Source: Pandoraea vervacti (GTDB taxonomy: Bacteria > Pseudomonadota > Gammaproteobacteria > Burkholderiales > Burkholderiaceae). Taken from it: a stretch of DNA of 64,000 bases. The notes beneath the pieces were generated by a model. The model ran no database searches, was not told the origin of the DNA, and was given only the letters and a program-made list of their open reading frames with translations. The position numbers were made by a program, and so were the translations under genes. Positions 8,016 to 17,900 of this stretch are shown piece by piece. The first letter of the stretch is position 1, and each line of letters begins with the position of its first letter. The stretch spans positions 4,030,001 through 4,094,000 of the forward strand of contig NZ_CP010897.2 of NCBI RefSeq assembly GCF_000934605.2. Direction: 5' to 3'.

Positions 8016-9497
8016 TCACCAGTCCGGATCCTGACGTCCGGTTCGCGGCACCGCGAGCACCGCATCGAGGTTCATTGCGCCCTCCTGATCTTCGACCCGA
8101 TAGGTGTAGATGGTGCCGGGAGGATTCGTGAGCGTGACCGCCAGCACCGGCTTGAAATGCCCGGTCGTTGCCATGTAGTCCTGTTGAATGTACTGCGCGC
8201 CGCCCTTGTCCTCCGGCGTCGGATAGAACCACGCCTCGATGGGGAGCAGCTCCGGAATATCCGGGGGCCAGGCAGCGATGATGACTTCGTTATGCTGGCT
8301 GTTGATCGTCTGTCGCAGGTCTTTGAGCACGGCAAACTGTGCAACGCTGGGCGACAGTCCGCAGCCCGCTTGCGGCGCGCTACCGTGCGCGGCAATCCAC
8401 TGTGCGGCCGTGGTGATACCCCGCGCGTCGCAAAGGCGAAGATCGCCATTGGTCGTGCCGCAAGCGCCCGGACGACCGCTCGACGCCGCATTGGCAGGAA
8501 AGGAGCAACGCCACTCCAGCGGGTGCCCCGTCGGCGCCTGCAATTCGGCCATGATGACGCCGGGATCGCCCCGGTGTGTCGTTCGCATGTTCATGTCCGC
8601 GCGCGCGTATGAGAACGACACGCCATTGCGCGCCTGGGAGGGGTCGCTCGGGTTCCATGACTTGAAATTCCCATACCCGGTGATGCGAACCAGCACGCCC
8701 GCGCAGCGATAGCCGGGCGTATTGTCCGGACAGGTCATGCGTGTGTCGGCATGACGCTGTTCGAGTCGGCTCGCCACCGTGAAGCCATAGCTGAGCTGAT
8801 CTTCCTCGTCGAAGCCGAACGCCGTGGCCGCGCCCGCGCCCAGCATTGCCTTGAGGATAGGGATCCACTGGCCCGTGCGGTCGTAGTACTGCTTCTGATA
8901 GCGCAGCGCCTGCGAAAGCTGGCCGCCGTTGGCCGCGTCGTAGTAGATGGCCTGCACCGCGAGCGCCGCCGGATCGGTCACGTTCCAGAGGCTCACGCCG
9001 ACAGCGTCGGCAGGGTTGGCGCATGGCGGCAACGACTGGGCCAACGGCGCCTGACCGCAAACGAAGTCGTAGGGCTGTCCGTTGCCGGCTGCCGTTGGCC
9101 GGTCGGTGAGAATGAAGCCCACGGCGTCGGACGGATTCACGGCGGGCAAATCCTGTCGCGCAAAATACATGCGCGCGTAGCCGGCGGCCGTCTCGTCCGA
9201 GCCAATGCGCCAGAAATCGGTACCGGGTGCGCCCGCCGGCGCCGTGCGCAGCATGACCCCGGAGCAATCGAACGCAGGGCCGCCGACAAAACACTTCCCG
9301 GGCGTTTGGGCGTAGCGCCGATTGATGGCAAACGCAACTTCGGCGCCGGGCAAATGCGGTGTGGCCGCAGCCGCCGACGTCGGCACCCACACTACTGGCG
9401 CCGGTTCTTTCGCGAAAGGCGCGCCAGTGCAGGCGAACGACATCGCCAGCACCGGCGTCATGAACCGCCGTGCCGTTTTCCCCATCCGGATCAACAT
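8016..9497 (-). CDS. Secreted halovibrin-like protein with an internal duplication
   Basis: A 493-residue protein with a typical signal peptide (basic start, hydrophobic MTPVLAMSFACTGAPFA). The mature part holds two related modules. Module 1 (~56-221) has INRRYAQT, a Cys pair, FDCSGVMLR, then YDFVCG and YYDRTGQWIPIL. Module 2 (~245-465) has RHADT, YRCAGVLVRITG, FKSWNPSDPSQARNGVSFSY, EWRCSFPAN, ITTAAQWIAAHG, NEVIIAAWPPD, LPIEAWFY and YMATTGHFKPVL. These match the halovibrin HvnA-type extracellular family as I remember it; some relatives were reported as ADP-ribosyltransferases, but I see no catalytic proof here. It is the last gene before luxI in a co-oriented run and may be quorum-regulated. 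Confidence 0.62.
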   Translation of the reverse strand: MLIRMGKTARRFMTPVLAMSFACTGAPFAKEPAPVVWVPTSAAAATPHLPGAEVAFAINRRYAQTPGKCFVGGPAFDCSGVMLRTAPAGAPGTDFWRIGSDETAAGYARMYFARQDLPAVNPSDAVGFILTDRPTAAGNGQPYDFVCGQAPLAQSLPPCANPADAVGVSLWNVTDPAALAVQAIYYDAANGGQLSQALRYQKQYYDRTGQWIPILKAMLGAGAATAFGFDEEDQLSYGFTVASRLEQRHADTRMTCPDNTPGYRCAGVLVRITGYGNFKSWNPSDPSQARNGVSFSYARADMNMRTTHRGDPGVIMAELQAPTGHPLEWRCSFPANAASSGRPGACGTTNGDLRLCDARGITTAAQWIAAHGSAPQAGCGLSPSVAQFAVLKDLRQTINSQHNEVIIAAWPPDIPELLPIEAWFYPTPEDKGGAQYIQQDYMATTGHFKPVLAVTLTNPPGTIYTYRVEDQEGAMNLDAVLAVPRTGRQDPDW

Positions 9498-9581
9498 GGA
9501 ACACCTCGCGTGGGAGCCACGCTCCCTAAACGTGATTTCGACGGTTTCGAGGGAGCGTTGCGCCCGACGCGCGTGCGATGT

Positions 9582-11264
9582 TCAGGGCGTCACACCGATG
9601 ACCTGAAGGTAGTCCGCTTCGTTGCGTCCCTTCACGTTCTGCTGTTCATCCGGTCCATTGAGGTCGTAGGCGTTCGCTGTGCCCGCGCCGATCTGCTGGC
9701 TGGTCCAGAACTGGTACGACAGCCAGCCCATGTATTGCGCCACGGGGCCGGAGCTATGGAAATAGGTCGTCCAGAATGCCTGCATGTCCGCCACCGTCGG
9801 CACATTGAGTCCGGCGGCGGCGCAAGCGACGGCGGCGCCCGCAAAGTTCTGTGACGGACTGACGAAGTGCATCGTCTTCAGGTTGGCGACCGTCACCGCA
9901 TACGATCGCGTTTCGTTGCGGCTGTCGGTCGCGGAGATTTGCGCCGACCCATTGCCCATGACCGTAACGAAGCCCGCGCTATCGACAATCGCAACCTGAG
10001 CATCCGCGCTCGCATAGGTGTACGGCGGCGTACCGAATTTCGCCTCGCGCAGGAACCTTGCGTAGTCCGGCACGGCCACCGGCGGCTTCTCGTTTCCCAC
10101 GATGTATCGGTACTTCGACATGTCGACGCTCAGCGGCGCTTCGAACGCTTCCCCGATGTACAGAACGAACGGCTCGGACGGGCTTTGCGACGTGCCGCGC
10201 GTCACGGTGTAGGTGAGCGTCGCGGACTTCTCCTTGTTGAGGTCCGCGTGATTGCGCGGTACATCGAAGACATAGTCCTGTTGCGGCGTGCCGCCTACGG
10301 TAACCTCCCTCTGGAACGGTGCAGGCGCGCCACTCGCATTGACCCAGCGAAACGAGATCTTGTCGCCTTCGGCAATGCCCGGATACGGGCCGATCACGAC
10401 CTCGATGAAATCGCCGACGATATCTTCCGGCACGAGCGAATTTCCGACCGCTTCCGGCACGGTGACCAGAGGCAGTTCTCCCACCGGTTCCAGCACGCGA
10501 ATTTGCAGAGGATTCGATTTGATCGTGCCATTCTCATGCCCCGTCACCACGGTGTGCAGCGTGATCGTCGTGCCGGAGAACTTCTGCAAATCTTCTCTGA
10601 GAATCGTGAAGGGCACCGGTTGTCCGACCTGACTGGCGTCGGCGATGCGAACGTACGCTTCCCACGTGGAGTCGTTGATATCGATGAAGACGTATTGCCC
10701 GACATTCATTCCCGCATACGGCTCAACGATTGCAAGCACGCCTTCCTCGGGTACGTCCGCGAGATTCAGCACGCCGTTGACGACGCCTTGGATCGCCGGG
10801 GGGTCGACATCGCCCGGCTCGGGCACTTGTTCACCGATGGGAACGAGCCCCACGTCCGACGTTTCTACGACGACGCCGTCGCGCCTGACCTCGAACCATA
10901 CGGAAACCGTGGTGCCTTCGTTCGGTTTGATTTCGGTGTTTTCCACACGAAATCTGATGGGAAAATCCGCGGCAGGCGCGGTCACGGGAAAAGCATCGTC
11001 GTAAAGACCGGTGACCTTCGCGTCCCACAGGATCCAGACCCAATCGCCCGCCTGACTGCCCGCGTAGGCGGGCACCCTGACGATGGTTCTCGGCAAATCG
11101 GGATCGAGGATGCCATCCTCCAGGTCCGGGAACTCCGGCGGCGGGTGATCCGCCGTGATGACCGCCCGACGTGTGCTCACCTGCGTCATCTGCGCACCTG
11201 TGCCTGCGGCCTCACCCGATGCCGCTGCCTTGGCGCGTTGCGCCGTTGGAATCGTCGTTGCCAT
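9582..11264 (-). CDS. Ig-like repeat protein with C-terminal Big2-like and lectin-like modules
   Basis: A 560-residue protein. The start is set at 11264 because AGGAGAG lies just upstream on the minus strand; an upstream frame extension lacks such a site. After a polar Ala-rich leader come three ~110-residue Ig-like repeats opening with the shared pattern DG/G-x-LDP and containing YAGMNVGQYVFI-type strands. Residues ~395-465 resemble a bacterial Ig-like (Big2) domain (IVDSAGFVTVMGNGSAQISATD). The C-terminal ~90 residues (FAGAAVACAAAGLNVPTVADM, FWTSQQIGAGTANAYDLNG) look like the lectin-like tip domain of intimin/invasin-type adhesins. No signal peptide is evident. It belongs to the same co-directional set as the two giant repeat genes upstream. 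Confidence 0.7.
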   Translation of the reverse strand: MATTIPTAQRAKAAASGEAAGTGAQMTQVSTRRAVITADHPPPEFPDLEDGILDPDLPRTIVRVPAYAGSQAGDWVWILWDAKVTGLYDDAFPVTAPAADFPIRFRVENTEIKPNEGTTVSVWFEVRRDGVVVETSDVGLVPIGEQVPEPGDVDPPAIQGVVNGVLNLADVPEEGVLAIVEPYAGMNVGQYVFIDINDSTWEAYVRIADASQVGQPVPFTILREDLQKFSGTTITLHTVVTGHENGTIKSNPLQIRVLEPVGELPLVTVPEAVGNSLVPEDIVGDFIEVVIGPYPGIAEGDKISFRWVNASGAPAPFQREVTVGGTPQQDYVFDVPRNHADLNKEKSATLTYTVTRGTSQSPSEPFVLYIGEAFEAPLSVDMSKYRYIVGNEKPPVAVPDYARFLREAKFGTPPYTYASADAQVAIVDSAGFVTVMGNGSAQISATDSRNETRSYAVTVANLKTMHFVSPSQNFAGAAVACAAAGLNVPTVADMQAFWTTYFHSSGPVAQYMGWLSYQFWTSQQIGAGTANAYDLNGPDEQQNVKGRNEADYLQVIGVTP

Positions 11265-11366
11265 GATGCTCTCTCCTGAGACTGGACTCTCAACCGTCGC
11301 TGTCGGGTGCCGCACCTCTGCGCGCGCGACACCGACGACCGCCGTAATCGTGGCGAACCGCGATGC

Positions 11367-14300
11367 TCACACCCTCTCCAACGCAGCGCGACGCATTTGA
11401 TATCGGGTCAGTGCGCGGCCTTGCGGCGAAGTCCGATCGACTGTGGAACCGGCGACTTCGTAACGCACGTATCGGTTCAGCAGATCCTGTTGCGCTGGCG
11501 TAGGTGTCCCGCCACCGGCGGCGACGCCCCAACTCACGATCCCGCCCTTTGCCGGAATCGCCGCGAACCCCTGACTGTTGGCGTAGATCGCGCGGATATC
11601 GACCAGCAGATGTGCCACCGCTGAGGCGTCTCCGCCTCGCGCCGGATCGCCCCACACGACGACTGTGCCGTCTCGCTTGAGTCCCGCAAATGCCGCAGAC
11701 GATGCGGCAACCTGAACGAACTGTTCGAGCGCCACGCCATCGGGCAGCGGGTGTCCGTAGTCGATCGTCGCTTTCGGAGGCCCCCACGTCACGACCTGCC
11801 CGTTGGCGCGTCGCGCACAAAAGACCCGAGTGTTGGCCACGACCTCGACAATGTCGTTGTAGATCTTGACGGCTTCTTCGACCGCCCCGCCAAAATCGGG
11901 CTTCCCCCACGCCATCACTTTGTTTTCCGTAGTAATGACGGCAAATGCGCACGACGTTGCCGCCGCCAGTTCGGCAATATCACGTGCCAGGGCGACATCG
12001 TCCTTCAACTCCCCGCCGTTGTCGCCCAGGCCCCATGCAATGAGCGTGTTGTTGGGGCGCAGCGCACAAAAAGCCTGTGTATTGCCGAGCACATCCGTCA
12101 CGATTTCATTCTCGATGAGCTCCGGGATAACGCCACCGTTTGCGACGGTTCCCCATGCCACGATTTCCCCTCCCTTACGCAGGCAACAAAAGGCGTGAGA
12201 GTTCGCGATGATTCTGTCAGCATCGTTCACCGTCAGGGCATCGCCTTCCACCACGCCCGCTGTCGCGGCGTTGCCCCATGCGCCCAACGTCCCATCGGTG
12301 CGCACGTAGGCGAAGGCCCCGAGGTTGCCGACAACGCGAGCCACATTGGCCGGATACGGTATTACCGGGGCGCCGTTCGCGGGATTGCCCCACATCACGG
12401 CACGCCCATCCGCCAGACGCGCGGCAATCGCGTGATGCGTCGTACTCAACTCGACGGCTGTCATGCCCATGAACGCCGTGTCGATATCGCCACCGTATAG
12501 ATCGTTTCCCCACGCGTAGGGAGCACCCGTCGAGAACAGCGCACCGAACGCCGCCGTCCCCGTCGCCGTATTGGCGTCGATCCCCGACCCGGCCACATGC
12601 GCGGGAAGAATGGACGTCGACGCCGTTTCGGTTCGCACATGCAGCAGGCGCCACGGTTCGCTATCGAGGAAAGAGGCGCCGGACTTGGAAGCCGTATCGC
12701 CGTCATACCGCCACTCGGCGATGATGTCCTCGCGCTTGTCGGCGCTCACGGCGCGCATGTACTTCGATCCGCCCGAGTTGCGCATATCCCCGGTGCTATT
12801 GCGCGCGCCCAGCACGATCAGGTCCCCTTGCGCGAGTTCACGGCCGACTTCGTACGTCGCCCGAGGCGAATCTTCGGTCAACCCCGACGCCTTTCGCAGA
12901 ATCGAATACTTCACCTCTACGACCGTGCCGTTGCTCTGTTCGACGGTGGCCTTCGGAATCCGCAACTCGATGGCGCCCCCGACGTCCTCGGCCTTGATCG
13001 TGTAGTCGGGAACCTGATGATCCGTTACGCCTTTCCAATACACGATGACGATATCGTCCAGCGCAAAGAGCGCGGTCTCGTCAATGCGTACGGTCGCCCC
13101 ATCGGCGGGCACATCGTCCGGGTTCAGGTTGCCCTCATTGGCGTCCGTCATCACCACGGCGGGTAACTCGGACTGTTCGATCACGAATGGAACCGCCGCG
13201 CCCGACGCCACCACATCGTCGTTGACGATGAGGTCGTAAGTGACAGTCACGGTGCTGTCGAGGCCAGCGTCGACGATGTCGAAGGGCACGGTAAATTCGA
13301 TGTCCTTCGCGCCCCCGCCGACTGGCTTTTCCTGCGTGAAATCCGCATCGGCGTTCGTGCTGCGCCACGTCAATCGGATAGTGTTTCCGAGTTCCATATG
13401 CTCAGCGTCGAACGGCACGACCACCTTAGCGCCACCCGCGACCTGCCGCGGATCCAGCTTGCCGTCGACGACCGCAGGAATTCGCGGCGGCGCCAGTTCG
13501 AGCCCTGCGTCGACGACCGTCACCCAGAGGGCATCCGACGTGTCGTTGACCAGTTTGCCCTCCACGCGATAGGTCACCGGCACGGTCTGCCCCACGAACG
13601 GCCGAAGCGCTACGACTTCGAACGCATCGTCGATCGGCTTGCCTTCGGTCTCATCGCTCACATGGTTCGCCAGCGTGAGTCCGTCGTCTTCGTTCCCGGA
13701 GCCTGGTCCCCAGTCGATCCAGACCCTGTCGCCACTGCTCATTCCCTCGTACACGGGCACGGTTACGTCGGCGTATTTCGTCAATGCACCAAGGTTTAGC
13801 TCCCCCGCCTCGTTGACTTGCGCCATCGTGGGCGCCGGCATTTTTTGCGGCTCGATGCCCACGCCAAGTTTCAACACCTCCGAGCGAATGACCGTGCTGC
13901 CGCGCGTGACCGTGTAGCGCACGGGGGCGATGCGTCCGAGCCAGGGATCGACTCTGTCCTTGGTCATTCGCAATCGAATATTTTCCGGCACACTGATGAC
14001 GACCCGATCGGGGTAATAGCCATCGTCCCCGGGTTCCCCCCAGTACATATCGACGATGTCGTTCGCCTGCATGTCCGCATGGAGCGGAATCACCGTTCGA
14101 ATGCCCCGTTGATAAGCCTCTTCGGGCAGATAGTCGCCGTCTGCCTCCTCGACATAGGGGGCGGGCCAACGTGGCTCCGTTTCCGGTTCGCCCACGATCA
14201 GGGTGAGTTCATCGGAGACGTCGAACACACCGGAACCTTTGATTTTCTCGACCTTGTAGTACACCGTCACCGTCGAGTCTTTGAAAAACTCGACTTTGGC

Positions 14301-14924
14301 TTTGGGCACGTACATCTCGGTGACCGTGTCCACGTAGTTCTGTGAGATGTAAAAGTCGTCGCTCTCCTCGGCCTCCGTGCCTTCGCCGAAGTAAATCCAA
14401 ACCGTGTGACCCTCCGCCATGCCCTCGTATGGATCAACGCACACGGTAATATCGACGTTGATGTCGTCCGGATCGATCACGCCGTCGGGCGCCTCCTTGA
14501 CCCAAGGCGGCGGCAACGTGTCGCCATCGTTCAGCGGCTTGACTTCGACCAGCGTTGTCTCGGACTCTTCACGTGTTCCGCCTTGCGGAGTCACGGCATA
14601 GATTGCGGTCACGGTATCACCTCCATTGGCATTGATTTCGAGCACGCCGCGCGACACGGTGACTTCAACGTCGCCCACGGTTTCGATGTTGAAGTCACCG
14701 GCGTCCTGACCACCCACCGACTGGCCCAGCCAGAACCACTCCAGACGATCGCCCACGGCCATGCCGTCCCATTCGGGAATGGTGTACTTGGGGCCGTTGG
14801 GCACTTGAGCCGGGTCGAGCTTTCCGTCGACGACACCCTCGATCGTGGGGGCAACGTAAGGCGATGCCTGCGGGGAGGCCGAGCGTGGCGTCGTGCGCGT
14901 TGGTGCTTTGCTTTTCGTGTCCAT
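11367..14924 (-). CDS. Giant Ig-like repeat protein with C-terminal RCC1-like repeats (paralogue A)
   Basis: A 1185-residue protein. GGGAGG precedes the ATG at 14924. A short polar, basic leader without signal peptide is followed by six ~110-residue Ig-like repeats (~25-720). Each opens with a phrase like GVVDGKLDPAQV and contains a MAVGDxxxxxW strand and a TVTVxYxV strand. From about residue 790 the chain switches to tandem RCC1-like repeats: I count nine AWG/VWG/TWG motifs, spaced ~45 residues and each preceded by an NSxAFxxxRxxG phrase. Its repeats correspond one by one to the last six repeats plus the RCC1 block of the neighbouring paralogue, so the two genes arose by tandem duplication. 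Function is unknown; a surface or secreted role is suggested by the domain types and the lux-box context. Confidence 0.75.
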   Translation of the reverse strand: MDTKSKAPTRTTPRSASPQASPYVAPTIEGVVDGKLDPAQVPNGPKYTIPEWDGMAVGDRLEWFWLGQSVGGQDAGDFNIETVGDVEVTVSRGVLEINANGGDTVTAIYAVTPQGGTREESETTLVEVKPLNDGDTLPPPWVKEAPDGVIDPDDINVDITVCVDPYEGMAEGHTVWIYFGEGTEAEESDDFYISQNYVDTVTEMYVPKAKVEFFKDSTVTVYYKVEKIKGSGVFDVSDELTLIVGEPETEPRWPAPYVEEADGDYLPEEAYQRGIRTVIPLHADMQANDIVDMYWGEPGDDGYYPDRVVISVPENIRLRMTKDRVDPWLGRIAPVRYTVTRGSTVIRSEVLKLGVGIEPQKMPAPTMAQVNEAGELNLGALTKYADVTVPVYEGMSSGDRVWIDWGPGSGNEDDGLTLANHVSDETEGKPIDDAFEVVALRPFVGQTVPVTYRVEGKLVNDTSDALWVTVVDAGLELAPPRIPAVVDGKLDPRQVAGGAKVVVPFDAEHMELGNTIRLTWRSTNADADFTQEKPVGGGAKDIEFTVPFDIVDAGLDSTVTVTYDLIVNDDVVASGAAVPFVIEQSELPAVVMTDANEGNLNPDDVPADGATVRIDETALFALDDIVIVYWKGVTDHQVPDYTIKAEDVGGAIELRIPKATVEQSNGTVVEVKYSILRKASGLTEDSPRATYEVGRELAQGDLIVLGARNSTGDMRNSGGSKYMRAVSADKREDIIAEWRYDGDTASKSGASFLDSEPWRLLHVRTETASTSILPAHVAGSGIDANTATGTAAFGALFSTGAPYAWGNDLYGGDIDTAFMGMTAVELSTTHHAIAARLADGRAVMWGNPANGAPVIPYPANVARVVGNLGAFAYVRTDGTLGAWGNAATAGVVEGDALTVNDADRIIANSHAFCCLRKGGEIVAWGTVANGGVIPELIENEIVTDVLGNTQAFCALRPNNTLIAWGLGDNGGELKDDVALARDIAELAAATSCAFAVITTENKVMAWGKPDFGGAVEEAVKIYNDIVEVVANTRVFCARRANGQVVTWGPPKATIDYGHPLPDGVALEQFVQVAASSAAFAGLKRDGTVVVWGDPARGGDASAVAHLLVDIRAIYANSQGFAAIPAKGGIVSWGVAAGGGTPTPAQQDLLNRYVRYEVAGSTVDRTSPQGRALTRYQMRRAALERV

Positions 14925-14939
14925 CGCAATGCCTCCCGA

Positions 14940-17900
14940 TTAGCCGACGACCAGCGTTTCGTGCTTGCGACGGTAGATCGCGAGCGCCTTGCCTTGCGCC
15001 GACGTCTCGGACAACGCGTTTCCCGGCGCTTCGTAGCTCATGTTCTGATTGAGTGCGTTTTGCTGCTCTGACGTCGGTGTGCCACCGCCATTCGGAATCC
15101 CCCATGTCACGACCACGTTGTCGTCACGAATCGCCGCAAACGCCTCGCTGTTGGCGTACACCGCGCGGATGCCCACCAGAAGGTGCGCGACCGCCGATGA
15201 ATTGCCGCCGAAGGTCGGATCGCCCCACGTGACGACCCGCCCGTCTCTGAGCAGGCCGGCGAATGCGCGGGCCGTGCCGACCACCTGAATGAAGTCGTAG
15301 GCGGCCCAGGCAGGCGGGAAGTTGTTGCCCCGGTTCGGGTCTCCCCAGCACACGACGTTGCCGTTCTGCCGACGCGCACAGAACGCGCCCCAGGTGGCGA
15401 CGATTTCGACGCAATCGGAAACGAGCCTGGCGGCCTCCGAGAGCGCGCCGCCGTGGGTGTCCGGCCCCCACGCGATGATCTTCCGGTCGGTAGTAATGAC
15501 GGAAAACGCGCGTGACGTCGCACTGCCAAGCGATGCGACGTTCGTTGCAGTTTCGGCGCCGTTCTTCAATACCCCGCCGAAAGCGTCATCCTTCCACGCG
15601 GCCAACGTCCCGTTTTCGCGCAAGGCGCAGAACGCCCCGAAGTTGCCCATCACATCCTTGAACTTCTGCGCAATCAGCGCCGGCGGCAGTTCACCGCCGT
15701 GCGTGGCCGGTCCCCACGGAACGAGCTCACCACCCACGCGTCGGCAACAGAACGCCCAGCCGCTGCCGACGACCCGATCGGCATCGTTGACAAGACTGGC
15801 GGCGTCGTTGAGCTTACCGCCCTGACTCTCGCTACCCCACGCCTGCAGGGTGCCGTTGTCCCGGATGGCGGCAAAGGCCCCCGCATTGCCCACCACGCGT
15901 CGAATGTTGACCGGTATCGGCGTGACTACACCTCCGGTGTTCGACTGTCCCCACACGGAGACCGTACCGTTGCTGTGACGCGCCGCCATCGACGAAGGGG
16001 ACGTGCTGATCTCGACGAACCCGGCATTGCCGATGAGGTTGGGGTCGATGTTCGCGCCCCAGCTACGATGTCCCCACGCGTACGGCCGTCCCAAAGTCAG
16101 CAATGCGCCGAACGCCGCTGCTCCCGTGGTCGATGCACTGTCGGTGCCGCTGCCAGAGAAATGCACCGGCAAAACCGACGTAGCGGCATCCGCCGTGCGC
16201 GCATGGATCACACGCCACGGCTGGGTATCGAGGAACGACGTGCCCGTCGCGCCCGACAGATCGCCCTCGTAACGCCACTCCGCGGTAATGTCCTGGCGCG
16301 TCGCCGTGCTGATGGCGCGCAGGTAGCGCGGAGAGCTCGATGCACGATATGCCGCGCTGCCATTGCGCGCCCCCAACACCGTCAGGTCGCCCTTGCCCAG
16401 TTCGCGCCCGACGGTGTAAGTGGCATCAGGTGACGTTTCCGTCTCTCCCCCAATCTTGCGCAGGATCGTGTAGTAGACCTTGACGACGGAGCCGTCGCTG
16501 CTCTCGACGTTGCTCTTCGGCACCATCAGCAGCAGGTCTTTGCCAATATCGGTCGGTTGAATCGTATGCGGTACCTGATACGGCGGAACGCCCTGCCAGT
16601 TGAGCGTGACAACGTCGTCCACTTCGAACCTGGCCGACGCATCGATCGATGCCGTCGCACCTTGCGGCGGCACGGCGTCCGGGTCCAGATTGCCGCCGTT
16701 CGCTTGCGTCATCACCACCGCAGGCAACTCGGTCATGCGGATGACGAAGGCCGCCGCCGCGCCGCACTTCATAGGACACGTTCACGGTGCCGTCGATCCC
16801 GGCCTCGAGGTACTCGAACGGCACGGTGAACTCAACGGTGGCGCCACCGCCAACGGGCACTGTATTGGAATAGTCGCCAGCATCGTTCGAGCAATCCCAC
16901 GTCAGCACCACGTCGTCGCCACGCGCCATCGCCTCGTTGACGTCCACAATCACTTCGACACCGCCCGTGACCTGACGCAGATCGAGTTCACCGTTGACGA
17001 CGGCAGGAATGCGTGGCGGGTCGAACGTCGCGGCATCGCGCACGACCCCGAACGTGATCGGATTGGACTGCCCTACCGGGACATTCTGCCGGAGCACCCG
17101 ATACGACACGTCCACCGTCTGGTCTATATACGGTTCAATGTCGACGAGGCGGAAGTAGTCCTCGACTGGCTGGCCGACCATGTTCTGGGTGATTTGCACT
17201 TTAACGGTAACGCCATCGTTCTCCTCGCCACCCGCCCAGTCAAAGTGCACGTAGTCGCCGATTCGCATGCCGTCGTACGCGAGCGCCCGCACGTCCGCGC
17301 CATAGGTGAGATCGGACAGATTGAGCTTGTCGTCGATCACCTGATCCATTTCCGGATCGGCCAGATCCGTCGGCACGAATCCCACATTCAGCGTCAGATG
17401 ATCGGAGTGGATGATGCCGCTTGCCCGAGTGACCGTGTAGCGAATCGTGACCGTTTCTCCCTTCCAGCGATCGACAATCGCCTTCTCCACGCGAAATGGA
17501 AAATCCATCGGTACGCCCACGACCACACGGTCCGGGTACGTTGGCTTGCCCGCCCCCTCCCAGTAGAGATCGATGACGTCGTTGGCCTGCATGTCCGGAT
17601 GTTGGTGCACGATGGTCTGCACGCCCCGCTCATAGGCCCCCTCGGGCAGATTGCCATCGATGGATTGCGGCACGCTCGGCGCACCCCAGCGCACGGGTCG
17701 GCTGACGTTGAGCACAAGGTCTTCCGAGCGCTCCTCCACGCCAGGGGCCTTGACGACCCTGTAATACACCGTCACCGTCGACGTATCGAAGTACTCCACC
17801 TTGGCCTTGGGCACGTACATGTGAATCGGCTGGTTCAGGTTCTGGTCGGACACCAGAAAGCTCTCGATTTTCTCGCCGCCTCCGGTGCCCTCGCCGAAGT

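Noticed and set aside
9867..11279. 470-residue plus-strand open frame opposite the Ig-like/lectin-like gene
   Set aside because: Arg/Asp/His-rich composition, no domain or ribosome-binding site, and it exactly shadows a well-supported minus-strand gene.
16426..16772. The two frames at 14940-16772 and 16426-19818 as two separate normal genes
   Set aside because: The paralogue next door runs straight through the same junction, and the internal ATG at 16772 has no ribosome-binding site.
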